From positions 644,501-708,500 of the forward strand of contig NZ_CP073720.1 in assembly GCF_025137375.1 (NCBI RefSeq): DNA of 64,000 nucleotides, in the 5' to 3' direction. Each line of letters opens with the position of its first letter. Positions within the stretch are counted from its first letter, which is position 1. Below the pieces are notes generated by a model. It was given only the letters and a program-made list of their open reading frames with translations. It was not told the DNA's origin and made no database searches. The translations under genes and the position numbers were made by a program. Positions 32,259 to 41,000 of the stretch are shown here, one piece after another. This DNA comes from Dactylosporangium fulvum. Lineage in GTDB: Bacteria > Actinomycetota > Actinomycetes > Mycobacteriales > Micromonosporaceae.

Positions 32259-35200
32259 CTACACGCCGCCGGGGCGGAGGCGGGGGAGGCGGGAGTCGAC
32301 GTCCGGCACCGAGTAGCCCAACGCGCGCAGGCGGGCGCTGACGTCCTCGATCGGCTTGCGGGTCTTCTGAGCCGCGGCCAGCAGATGGTTGAGCGGCACC
32401 GGCTGCGCCGCGTCCAGCCAGGGGCGCGAACCGTCCAGGTCGGTGCTCGCCAGCAGGAGGTCGTTGGGCTTCACCGAGTCGACCGCGATGCTGCTCAGGT
32501 CGACGTCCACGTGGTATCCCAGCGTCTCCAGCCGGGCCGCGATCTCGTGCACCGGGCGGCGGACCCGCCGCGCGGCCTGGAGCAGGTGCGGCAGCGGCAC
32601 CTGCTCGTCGAGGTCCAGCCAGGGCTGCGAGCCGTCGAGGTCGCGGCTGGTGATCAACAGGTCGTCCGGCTCCACCTGGTCCAGCGACGGGCCGGCGCCG
32701 TGCAGGCTTACCGCGTAGCCGAGGAACGTCAGCCGGGCCGCGATGTCGTGCACGCTGCGCCGGGTCCGCTGCGCCGAGCGCAGGATGCGGATCGTCGGCA
32801 CCGGCTTCATCGGGTCGAGCCACGGGTCGGAGCCGTCGAGGTCCTCGCTGGTGATGGTGAGGTCGTCCGGCTCCAGGTGGTCGATGAGGATGGCGTCGGG
32901 ATCGACGTCCACGCGGTAGCCGCAGGCCGCCAGCCGCGCCGCCACGTCGCCGACCTCCCGGCCGGTCGACTCGGCCGCGCGCAGCAGGTGGATCAGCGGC
33001 ACCGGCCGGGACGAGTCGAGCCACGGCTGCGAGCCGTCGAGGTCGCGGCTGGCCATCTGGAGGTCCTCCGGCTCCAGCTTCACGACCTCGATCGCGTCGA
33101 GGTCACCGCCGAGCGTGAACCCGAACGAGCGCAACCGCGCCGCCACGTCCTGCACCGGGCGTGCGGCCCGCTCGGCCGCGCGCAGCACGTGCACCGGCGC
33201 GACCTCCTCGGACGGGTCGAGCCAGGGCGAGGCGCTGTCGAGGTCCCGCGAGATGAGCACAAGGTCGTCCGGCTCGGTGACCAGCGACTCCCAGCCGGCC
33301 TCCAGCGCGTATCCGAGCAGGGCCAGCCGCGCCGCGGTCTCCTGCGCCGGCAGGTTCACCTTGTGCGCCGCGCGGATGAGGTGCAGCCGCGTCACCGGCT
33401 CCCGCGGGTCGAGCCACGGGTGCGAGCCGTCGAGGTCGCGGCTGGCGATGGTGAGGTCCTTCGGCCCGAACTGCTCGATCGGCAGCACCTCGATGTCGAC
33501 GTCCACGTCGAACCCGAGCTGCCGCAGCCGCGTCACGACCCGGTCGACCGGCCGGCCCGACCGGTGCGCCGCCCGCAGCAGATGCACGAGGTGTACGGGC
33601 TGATCCGGCTGCAGCCACGGGCGCGTCCCGTCGACGTCGCGGCTGGTGAAGATCAGGTCGTCGGGGTCGACGCCGACGGACTCCGCGCCCACCGACGGCT
33701 CGAACCCGAGCGCGTCGAGCCGGGCGGCGACCTCGGACGCGCTGCGGCCGGTCTTGCGCGCGGCGCGTACCAGATGCACCAGCGGCACGATGTCGACGGG
33801 ATCCAGCCAGGGACCGGTCCCGTCGACGTCCACGCTGAGCAGCAGCGCGTCGGACGGGCGGGCCCGCAGCGCCCGCTTCCAGTCGGCGCCGGGCTTGAGC
33901 ACCTTGCGGTACCGGCCGCCGGCCGCCAGCGCCGTCAGCCGCCACTCGACAAGCTCGTCGGGGCCGCCGACCGGGCCGTCGTTGGCCACGAAACAGCCGG
34001 TCACGGACGCGTCGACGGTCTCGCCGTCCATCTCCCACCGGCCGTGGCCGCGCTCGATCGCCTGCTCGAAGATCAGGTCGGCGACCAGCGGCCGCGCCGG
34101 GGCGAGCCGGCACAGCCAGTCGTACCCGAGCAGCGTCGTCCCCGGCGCCGTCAACGCCGGGACGGCCTCCCACAGCAGGCGGTCGACGTCGTCCTCGCGG
34201 AACGCGAGGATCTTCGTCCGGTCGACGGAGAGTCGTGGGGCGAGGTCACGGTTGAGGTTGACCACGGCGCCGAAGATCTCCTTGCCGGCGTAGAGCCCGT
34301 CGGCGAGCAGCGCGCCGTTGCCCTTGCACCACCAGACCCGCGCGCCCTCGGCCACCACGACCCCGGCGCCGACGCCCTCCTCGTCCTCGTCCTCGTCGTC
34401 GACCGCGCTCGCCGCCTCCGACAGCTCGCCGGGCGCCCAGTGCTGGCTCTGCACGCCGTCGGTGGCCTCGGTCGCGAACTCCGCCACCCACAGCAGCTTG
34501 CGCAGCTCCTCGACCGAGGAGACAGTCACGCCCTCCCGCAGGTGCAGGCGGACCGTCGTGCCCGACTCGGTGCCGGGGCCGAGATCCTGGATGCGGAACA
34601 GGCTGCCCGGGCCGGCGATCGACACCCGCAGCCGGTCGCCGGCCTGGCCGTCGCGGCCCATCCGGCACGTCTCCACGGTCAGCTCGTCGGCCAGCATGAA
34701 GTAGCTCAGCACGCCGATGCCGAAGCGGCTGTTCGGGAACAGCTGGACCGGCGGGTCGAGCCGGGCCCACTCGGCCTGCTCCTCCAGGAACTCCGGCAGG
34801 TCGGCGAGGCGCACGCCGGCCTGGGAGAAAACCTCGCTGAGCTCGCGCACGCCCATGCCGATGCCGTTGTCGACGCAGTCGAGATACGGCCGGCCGTCGG
34901 CGTCCACACCCTGCTCGAACCGGATCCTGCCGTCCCAGGGGAGCGTCCGGTCGTGGGCGCGGGTGAGGTACTCGGTCCGCGCCTCCCGGTAGCGACAGGC
35001 GTCCAGCGCGTTCTGGTACAGCTCGCGGATCGCGAGCGCCGGGTCGCCGTAGAGCTGCTCGCCCATGAGCAGCTCTCGGACCCGGTCCTCGGCGAGCCGG
35101 AAGCGCACCCCGGCGGACTGGTACGCCGGGACTCCGTCGACCTCGGCTGGGCCGACGTCGTCGGTCGCCGCGCGGTTGGGCAGGTGGCGCAGCGGCAGCA

Positions 35201-36137
35201 GCGACTCGTCGCGGGCCGCGGCGCGCTGTGCCTCGGCGAGGAGCTGGTTGAGCGTGTCGATGTGCGTGCGCAGAGCCACCTCGATGGACGGATGCGGGCA
35301 GGCGGCGCCGAGGACCAGCGTCGCGCCGCGCGGCTCCCAGCGGCTGCCGTGCACCGTGTCCAGCACCTGACGCGCGGTGACCGGATCGCCGATGCCGAGG
35401 TGCTCGCCGACGACCTCGGGAAGCACCGTCGCCTCGACGGCGAGCCCACGGGCGATGGTCAGCAGGAACGCCACCAGGCGCTCCCGGACGCCGTCGTGCT
35501 CGCTCACCAGGGCCTCGGGCCGGTCGTGGCGGTTGAGGAAGGCCGGATCGGCGCGGATCGCGCGGATGAACTCGGCCGTGCGTGCCTCGTTGTCGCGGCC
35601 GGTCAGCGCCTCGATGGTCGCCGCCTGGTAGGCCGCCGGGCGCCGGCCGATCCACCGGTGCAGCAGCCACCAGCCCAGTTCGGCGGCCGTCGCCCGCTTG
35701 CCGGCCCGTGTCGCGGAGAGCGCCCGGCGATACGGCTGGGCGTAGGTCTGCGCGAACCGCTCGAAGGCCGCGCGGTCGCTCGTTGCGTCCTGTGACGGCT
35801 CGAGATCACCCGGCTGGACACCGCGCTCGGCGGCCGCGATGCCGGCCCAGAGGGCGTCATGCAGCAGCGGCACGGTCACCAGCAGTTGTGCCTCCGCACC
35901 CGAAAACCGCACGTCGTCCGGCAATGCGTCGATCAGGTGCTCGACCTGGTGCGACATCCGCGCGGCGAAACCGGCGTCCTGCCATGGGTCGTCGCCCAGT
36001 TGCGCACTTGAAGCGTGTTTTGTCGTGGCGAGCCGTCCGGCGAGCGCCACCGCCCGGTCACGGTGCGCGTCCGCTTCCTCGACGCGCCTCCACACCGTGT
36101 GCTGCGCCGCGATCGTTGCCCAGTTCTCTGGCACCAT
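32259..36137 (-). CDS. Inactive-HD-like / HSP90-type ATPase / winged-helix-repeat protein
   Basis: 1292 residues from ATG 36137, chosen for a TAAGTT box 7 nt upstream and because the upstream frame is low quality. Residues 55-100 resemble a degraded HD phosphohydrolase (MSHQVEHLID..FSGAEAQLLVTVPLLHDALW) without the full metal set. GHKL/HSP90 domain: N-box RELYQNALDA (371-380), DNGIGM (423-428), RFGIGVLSYF (471-480), SGTTVRL (525-531). A middle domain has RLSVDRTKIL (R640, like the HSP90 catalytic-loop arginine). An acidic insert DDEDEDEE lies near 580. From residue 763 to the end there are eight 64-67-residue repeats, each with PWLD, LLRAA and DVAARLxxLGY. Similar domain combinations are known to me from predicted conflict/signalling systems of multicellular bacteria; function untested. 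Confidence 0.85.
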   Translation of the reverse strand: MVPENWATIAAQHTVWRRVEEADAHRDRAVALAGRLATTKHASSAQLGDDPWQDAGFAARMSHQVEHLIDALPDDVRFSGAEAQLLVTVPLLHDALWAGIAAAERGVQPGDLEPSQDATSDRAAFERFAQTYAQPYRRALSATRAGKRATAAELGWWLLHRWIGRRPAAYQAATIEALTGRDNEARTAEFIRAIRADPAFLNRHDRPEALVSEHDGVRERLVAFLLTIARGLAVEATVLPEVVGEHLGIGDPVTARQVLDTVHGSRWEPRGATLVLGAACPHPSIEVALRTHIDTLNQLLAEAQRAAARDESLLPLRHLPNRAATDDVGPAEVDGVPAYQSAGVRFRLAEDRVRELLMGEQLYGDPALAIRELYQNALDACRYREARTEYLTRAHDRTLPWDGRIRFEQGVDADGRPYLDCVDNGIGMGVRELSEVFSQAGVRLADLPEFLEEQAEWARLDPPVQLFPNSRFGIGVLSYFMLADELTVETCRMGRDGQAGDRLRVSIAGPGSLFRIQDLGPGTESGTTVRLHLREGVTVSSVEELRKLLWVAEFATEATDGVQSQHWAPGELSEAASAVDDEDEDEEGVGAGVVVAEGARVWWCKGNGALLADGLYAGKEIFGAVVNLNRDLAPRLSVDRTKILAFREDDVDRLLWEAVPALTAPGTTLLGYDWLCRLAPARPLVADLIFEQAIERGHGRWEMDGETVDASVTGCFVANDGPVGGPDELVEWRLTALAAGGRYRKVLKPGADWKRALRARPSDALLLSVDVDGTGPWLDPVDIVPLVHLVRAARKTGRSASEVAARLDALGFEPSVGAESVGVDPDDLIFTSRDVDGTRPWLQPDQPVHLVHLLRAAHRSGRPVDRVVTRLRQLGFDVDVDIEVLPIEQFGPKDLTIASRDLDGSHPWLDPREPVTRLHLIRAAHKVNLPAQETAARLALLGYALEAGWESLVTEPDDLVLISRDLDSASPWLDPSEEVAPVHVLRAAERAARPVQDVAARLRSFGFTLGGDLDAIEVVKLEPEDLQMASRDLDGSQPWLDSSRPVPLIHLLRAAESTGREVGDVAARLAACGYRVDVDPDAILIDHLEPDDLTITSEDLDGSDPWLDPMKPVPTIRILRSAQRTRRSVHDIAARLTFLGYAVSLHGAGPSLDQVEPDDLLITSRDLDGSQPWLDLDEQVPLPHLLQAARRVRRPVHEIAARLETLGYHVDVDLSSIAVDSVKPNDLLLASTDLDGSRPWLDAAQPVPLNHLLAAAQKTRKPIEDVSARLRALGYSVPDVDSRLPRLRPGGV
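32262..33851 (-). repeat. Eight coding repeats (64-67 codons each)
   Basis: Covers residues 763-1292 of the HSP90-type protein. Consensus by eye: DL-x3-S-R-D-L-D-G-S-x-PWLD at the start, PVPLxHLLRAAxxTxRPV, then DVAARLxxLGYxVDVD, and an acidic EPDD end. Lengths are 64, 67, 64, 67, 67, 67, 67 and 67 residues. The last repeat lacks the acidic end. The helix-turn-helix-like centre and beta tail suggest tandem winged helices. Confidence 0.85.
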
Positions 36138-36144
36138 GCGGGAA

Positions 36145-36150
36145 AACTTA
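36145..36150 (-). promoter_or_regulatory. -10 box of the HSP90-repeat gene, with adjacent inverted repeat
   Basis: TAAGTT on the minus strand, 7 nt before ATG 36137. Immediately upstream lies CCGAT-GGCA-ATCGG (36155-36168), a 5-bp-armed inverted repeat in the -10/-35 spacer that could be an operator. Confidence 0.45.
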
Positions 36151-36325
36151 CCGGCCGATGGCAATCGGATGCCCACGATGGCCGGTGTGGGCGTGTTCGT
36201 GGCTCGCCCGGCCTTTTGCGTCGGCCGATTGTGACGGGCATCGGACGGATGGCCGGTAGAGCTTCGTTGCTCATGCAAGCTACGGTGCACCGGGCGGAAC
36301 TGGGCATCGGAAGGAGCAAGGCGGC

Positions 36326-37738
36326 ATGACCGTCGCTGGAGACGGCAACGACGCGGGCAATCCGGACAAGCGAGAGCCTTCCGCGCGCCGTGTCCGTCAC
36401 CGTGTGCCGCCGGCCGCTTCCGGTCCGGTGAACATGCCGGCCCTGCCGGAGCCCTTCAGCCCGGCGAAGCCGACGTTCCCGGCCGTGCCGCACCAGCGCC
36501 GGCGCAACGGGCCGACCGCGATAGCGACCGCCACGGTGCCGGCCATGGAGGAGGACGCCGCGGTGCCGGCCGATCCCGAGGGCGACCCGGATCCTGCGAC
36601 GGTGGGCACGCCGGCCGGGCAGGCCCGGGCGAGCGCGGCCGTCAACCTCGACATGGAGCCGACGGTGGGGGAGTTCGACGCCGCGCCGACGCAGGGGCTG
36701 GAGTTCATCGTCAGCCTTCCGGGCGCGCCGGCTGTCGAGGAGGAGCCGGCGGATCCGCCGACGCCTCCCGCGCCGTCCGACTCCGACGCTGCCGCCTCTT
36801 CCGATGCATCCTCTTCTGCAGAGCCGGCCACCTCCGCTGAGGACGCCCCGACTGAGGAGCCGGCCGCGCCGGCCGTCGGGGCGGCGCCGGTGCCCGCGAT
36901 CACGGTGGCGCCGGACGACTCGCCGACGGTGGCCGACTACGTCCCGCCCGCCTTCGCGATCGTCACCGACGAGCCGCACGACGAGGACGGCCCCGACTAC
37001 CACGGCAACCGGCGGAAGCTCGCCGCCTGGCGCCGCTACCCGGTCGGCGCCGTCGCGGTCGCGGTGGTCATCCTGCTGATCACCGGCGCCGTGGTGGCCC
37101 AGCTCGTCCGCGGCGACAGCCCGGAGACCCCGTCGGGTGACCGCATGCCGCAGAAGGTCCCCAGCGTCAACGGCCTGCCCGGGGTGCCGGTCACCGAGTC
37201 GCCGTCCCCGTCGACCTCGGCCGCGTCGAGCCATTCGGCCAGCCCGTCCGCGAGCCGCTCGCGCACGACGGCGTCCCAGACGGCCACGGCCTCGGCGTCC
37301 CATCCGGCCTCACCGTCACCCGCGCGGACGACGACCGCACCGCCACCGGCGCAGCTGTCGAGCGGCCGGGTCGTCGGCGTCGCGTCGAACAAATGCATGG
37401 AGTACCGCGCGAGCGATCGCAACCGGGTCGTGCTGGACACCTGCGATCGCCGCAGCAACCAGCGCTGGACCATCCAGGGCGACGGCACGGTGCGCGCCGA
37501 CGGCAGCTGCCTGGACGTGATGAACGCGGGCACCGGCAACGGCACCCCGGTCCAGCTGTACAGCTGCAACGGCACCCCGGCCCAGAAGTGGACCGTCCGC
37601 GGCGACGGCACCTGGCAGAACCCGAGCTCGGGCCGCTGTCTGGACGCCGTCAACGGCGGCACGGGCGCCGGCACCCCGCTGGTCATCTGGGACTGCTCCA
37701 ACGCCGCCAACCAACGCTGGACCGTCCAGACGTTCTGA
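36326..37738 (+). CDS. Membrane-anchored ricin-type lectin
   Basis: 470 residues. Long acidic Ala/Pro-rich cytoplasmic part (1-230), one helix near 238-262 (VGAVAVAVVILLITGAVVAQLV), a Ser/Thr/Pro linker, then a beta-trefoil lectin domain (about 345-470) with three QxW repeats: NQRWTIQGDG, AQKWTVRGDG, NQRWTVQTF. It should bind galactose- or xylose-type glycans outside the cell while the N-terminal part faces the cytoplasm. The N-in topology with a large disordered inner segment recalls wall-sensing regulators, but no kinase or sigma-binding motif is seen. Start ATG 36326 follows AAGGAG at 9 nt. Divergent from the HSP90-repeat gene. Confidence 0.82.
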   Translation: MTVAGDGNDAGNPDKREPSARRVRHRVPPAASGPVNMPALPEPFSPAKPTFPAVPHQRRRNGPTAIATATVPAMEEDAAVPADPEGDPDPATVGTPAGQARASAAVNLDMEPTVGEFDAAPTQGLEFIVSLPGAPAVEEEPADPPTPPAPSDSDAAASSDASSSAEPATSAEDAPTEEPAAPAVGAAPVPAITVAPDDSPTVADYVPPAFAIVTDEPHDEDGPDYHGNRRKLAAWRRYPVGAVAVAVVILLITGAVVAQLVRGDSPETPSGDRMPQKVPSVNGLPGVPVTESPSPSTSAASSHSASPSASRSRTTASQTATASASHPASPSPARTTTAPPPAQLSSGRVVGVASNKCMEYRASDRNRVVLDTCDRRSNQRWTIQGDGTVRADGSCLDVMNAGTGNGTPVQLYSCNGTPAQKWTVRGDGTWQNPSSGRCLDAVNGGTGAGTPLVIWDCSNAANQRWTVQTF

Positions 37739-38092
37739 CGCCGGTGCGGTGTCCTCAGGAATAGTTATTCCTGAATAGTTATTCCTGAGCGGAATGCCAC
37801 AATAGGTACCACTGTCTCGCCGGCTCCGCGTCGAGGGTCTCACTGTCAAAGCCACGGTTCGGGCGAAGGGTGGAAACGCGACTTAGTGCGCGTTCAGGCC
37901 TCGGGAGGGCTGGACCCTTCCCTTTGGCGCAGCTTAAGCGCTAGTTTGTTCGGCAACGTAATTAACCCTACTGACCCCGGGTCGGTGTTCTCCTCGGCGG
38001 GAGTCCACCGGGCCAGTTCCACCACCAGCTCAGCGGTATCGGCGACCGTTGCGCGAAGCCACCTCGTGTCTGCACCCCGCACAAGGAGCTCC
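37739..38092 (+). promoter_or_regulatory. Upstream region of the giant secreted protein
   Basis: 354 bp between the lectin and the giant secreted-protein gene. It opens with the AT-rich repeats at 37754-37789; further on is another AT-rich stretch near 37945-37970 (TAATTAACCC). The frame of the secreted protein stays open back to GTG 37886, but that extension has no signal-peptide or domain character. A long 5' leader is likely. No known riboswitch was recognised. Confidence 0.4.
37754..37789. repeat. AT-rich palindromic tandem repeat
   Basis: AGGAATA-GT-TATTCCT (37757-37772) is a 7-2-7 inverted repeat, and GAATAGTTATTCCT occurs twice in tandem (37759-37772, 37773-37786). Outer arms CTCAGGAATA/TATTCCTGAG close the whole block. 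It starts 16 nt after the lectin stop. Either an operator with three half-sites or an unusual terminator. Confidence 0.75.
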
Positions 38093-41000
38093 GTGTTCAA
38101 CGTTCGAAAGCGCGCGTCTCGCGCGCTGCTCAGTGGTGCAGCCCTACTGCTCTCCTCCGGAGTTGCCGTAGCGCTGCCGTCAACAGCCCATGCAGCCCCC
38201 GCCCAAGCACCGGCAGCACCTACCGTCCCTCAGGTCCAGGTTGCCGCCGACCCGTTCGACGTCCTCGTCTTCTCCAAGACCGCCGGCTTCCGCCACGACT
38301 CGATCCCGGCCGGTATCACCGCGATCCAGCAACTCGGCGCGGTGAACAACTTCACCGTCGACACCACCGAGGACTCCGCGTTCTTCACCGACGCGAACCT
38401 CGCCAAGTATGAGGTCGTCGTCTGGCTCTCCACGACCGGCGACGTGCTCAACGCCGAACAGCAGGCGGCTTTCGAGCGGTACATCAAGGCCGGCGGCGGT
38501 TACGCCGGCGTGCACGCCGCCTCCGACACCGAGTACGACTGGGCCTGGTACGGCGAACTCGTCGGGGCGTACTTCAACAGCCACCCGTCGAATCAGAACG
38601 CCACCATCAAGGTCGAGGACCCGGCGCACCCGTCCACCAAGGACCTTCCCCTGCAGTGGGGCCGGTACGACGAGTGGTACAACTTCCGCTCCAACCCGCG
38701 CGGCAAGGTCCACGTCCTGACGAGCGTCGACGAGACCAGCTACACGCCCGGTGCCGGGGCGATGGGTGCGGACCACCCGTTCTCCTGGTGCCAGGACTAC
38801 GACGGCGGCCGCTCCTGGTACACCGGGGCCGGTCACACCCAGGAGTCGTACTCCGACCCGCTGTTCCTCAAGCACCTCCTCGGCGGCATCCAGTCCGCGG
38901 CCGGCGTCGTCAAGAGCGACTGCGCCGCCACGCTGACGAACAGCTTCGAGAAGGTGACGCTGGACAGCAACACCAACAACCCGATGGAGCTGGCCATCGC
39001 CCCCGACGGGCGGGTCTTCTACATCGAGCGCGACGGTCGCGTCCAGATCATCAAGCCGGACACCCACACGACCGTCACGGCCGCCACGATCCCGGTGTTC
39101 ACCGGCAACGAGGACGGCCTGCTGGGTATCACGCTGGACCCCGGCTTCGCGCAGAACCACTGGGTGTACCTGTACTACGCACCCAACGGCGGCGCCCCCC
39201 GCAACGTGCTCAGCCGCTTCACCGCCGTCGGCGACACGCTGGATCTGGCCAGCGAGAAGCAGGTCCTGCAGGTCGACACGCAGCGCAACACCTGCTGCCA
39301 CGCCGGCGGGACGATGACGTTCGACAGCAACGGCAACCTGTACCTGGCCACCGGTGACAACACCAACCCGTTCGAGTCGAGCGGCTACTCGCCGATCGAC
39401 GAGCGGGCCGGCCGCCAGGACTTCGACGCCCAGCGCACGTCGGCCAACACCAACGACCTGCGCGGCAAGGTCATCCGGATCAAGCCGCAGGCCGACGGGA
39501 CGTACACGATCCCGGGGGGCAACCTCTTCCCGCCGGGCACGGCGAAGACCCGCCCCGAGATCTTCGCGATGGGCTTCCGCAACCCGTTCCGCATCGGCGT
39601 CGACCCGCTGACCAACACGCTCTACGTCGGCGACTACGGCCCCGACGCGAGCCAGGCCGACCCGAACCGCGGCCCGGGCAACACGGTCGAGTGGAACATC
39701 GTCTCGCAGCCGGGCAACTACGGCTGGCCGTACTGCACCGGCAACAACGTGCCCTACCGGGACTTCACGTTCCCGTCCGGCCCGTCCGGCCCGGCCTTCG
39801 ACTGCGCCGCGCCGGTCAACAACTCGCCCAACAACACCGGCCTGACCAATCTGCCGCCGGCCATCGCGGCGACGGTCGACTACAACTACGCCGGCAACTC
39901 GCGCTTCCCCGAGATCGGGGGCGGCGGCGCGCCGATGGGTGGCCCGGTCTACCGCTACGACGAGAACTCCACGTCGGACGTCAAGTGGCCGGCCTACTAC
40001 GACGGCAAGGCCGTCTTCGGCGAGTGGAACCAGAACAAGCTCTACACGATGCAGGTCAGCGCCGACGGCAAGTCCCTTGTGGACATCAACCAGCTGCTGT
40101 CCGGCATGAGCTTCAAGCGCCCGATGGACATGGAGTTCGGCTCGGACGGCGCGTTCTACCTCATCGAGTGGGGCACCGGCTTCGGCGGCAACAACGACGA
40201 CTCCGGGATCTACCGGATCGACTACGTCGCCGGCAACCGGGCACCGATCGCCCAGGCGGCGGCCAACCCGATCAGCGGCACGGCCCCGCTCACGGTGAAC
40301 TTCTCCAGCCAGGGCTCGCGTGACCCCGACGGGCAGGCGATCACCTACGCGTGGACGTTCGGCGACGGCGGTACCTCCACCGAGGCGAACCCGACGCACA
40401 CCTACACCAGCAACGGCAACTTCACCGCGCAGCTCACCGTCACGGACCCGGAAGGCCGCAGCGCCACCGCCAACGTGCTGGTGACCGTCGGCAACACGGC
40501 GCCGACCGTGACCATCACGGTGCCGCCGAACGGCGGGTTCTACGAGTGGGGCGACCAGATCAACTTCACGGTCACGGTCACCGACCCGGAGGACGGCCAG
40601 ATCGACTGCTCGAAGGTCCAGGTGCAGTACCTCCTCGGCCATGACGAGCACGCCCACCCGCTCAACCAGCTGACCGGCTGCTCCGGCACGGTCCAGACGT
40701 CACTCGCCAGCGGCCACGGCGCGGAGGCCAACGTCTTCGCCGTGATCGAGGCGTCCTATGTGGACAAGGGTGGCGCCGGCGGTGCCGCGCCGCTCACCGG
40801 GCGGTCGCTGATCCAGCTGCAGCCCAAGCGCAAGCAGGCCGAGTACTTCACGGCGACCGGCCGGGTGCCCGGTGTGAACTCGGGCGGTACCCCGGGTGTG
40901 CAGCGGGAGACCACCGGCGACCCGCTGGGCGGCTTCCAGAACATCGGTTTTGTCGAGGAGGGTGACTGGTTCTCCTTCGACCCGACCAACCTGACGGGCA

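Noticed and set aside
31341..35795. Very long rightward open frame (about 1480 codons) opposite the HSP90-repeat gene
   Set aside because: Arg/Pro/Gln-rich translation with no domain; a mirror of codon bias in the true gene. The F420 oxidoreductase already occupies its first part in another frame.
36138..36290. 51-residue N-terminal extension of the HSP90-repeat protein
   Set aside because: Polar, low-quality sequence; the -10 box and inverted repeat lie inside it, so it is more likely promoter DNA.
37886..38092. Upstream extension of the giant secreted protein from GTG 37886
   Set aside because: It would bury the signal peptide 70 residues in. GTG 38093 has a good ribosome site and places the signal sequence correctly.
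37860..38092. Possible c-di-AMP or other riboswitch before the giant secreted gene
   Set aside because: None of the conserved core strings I know are present.
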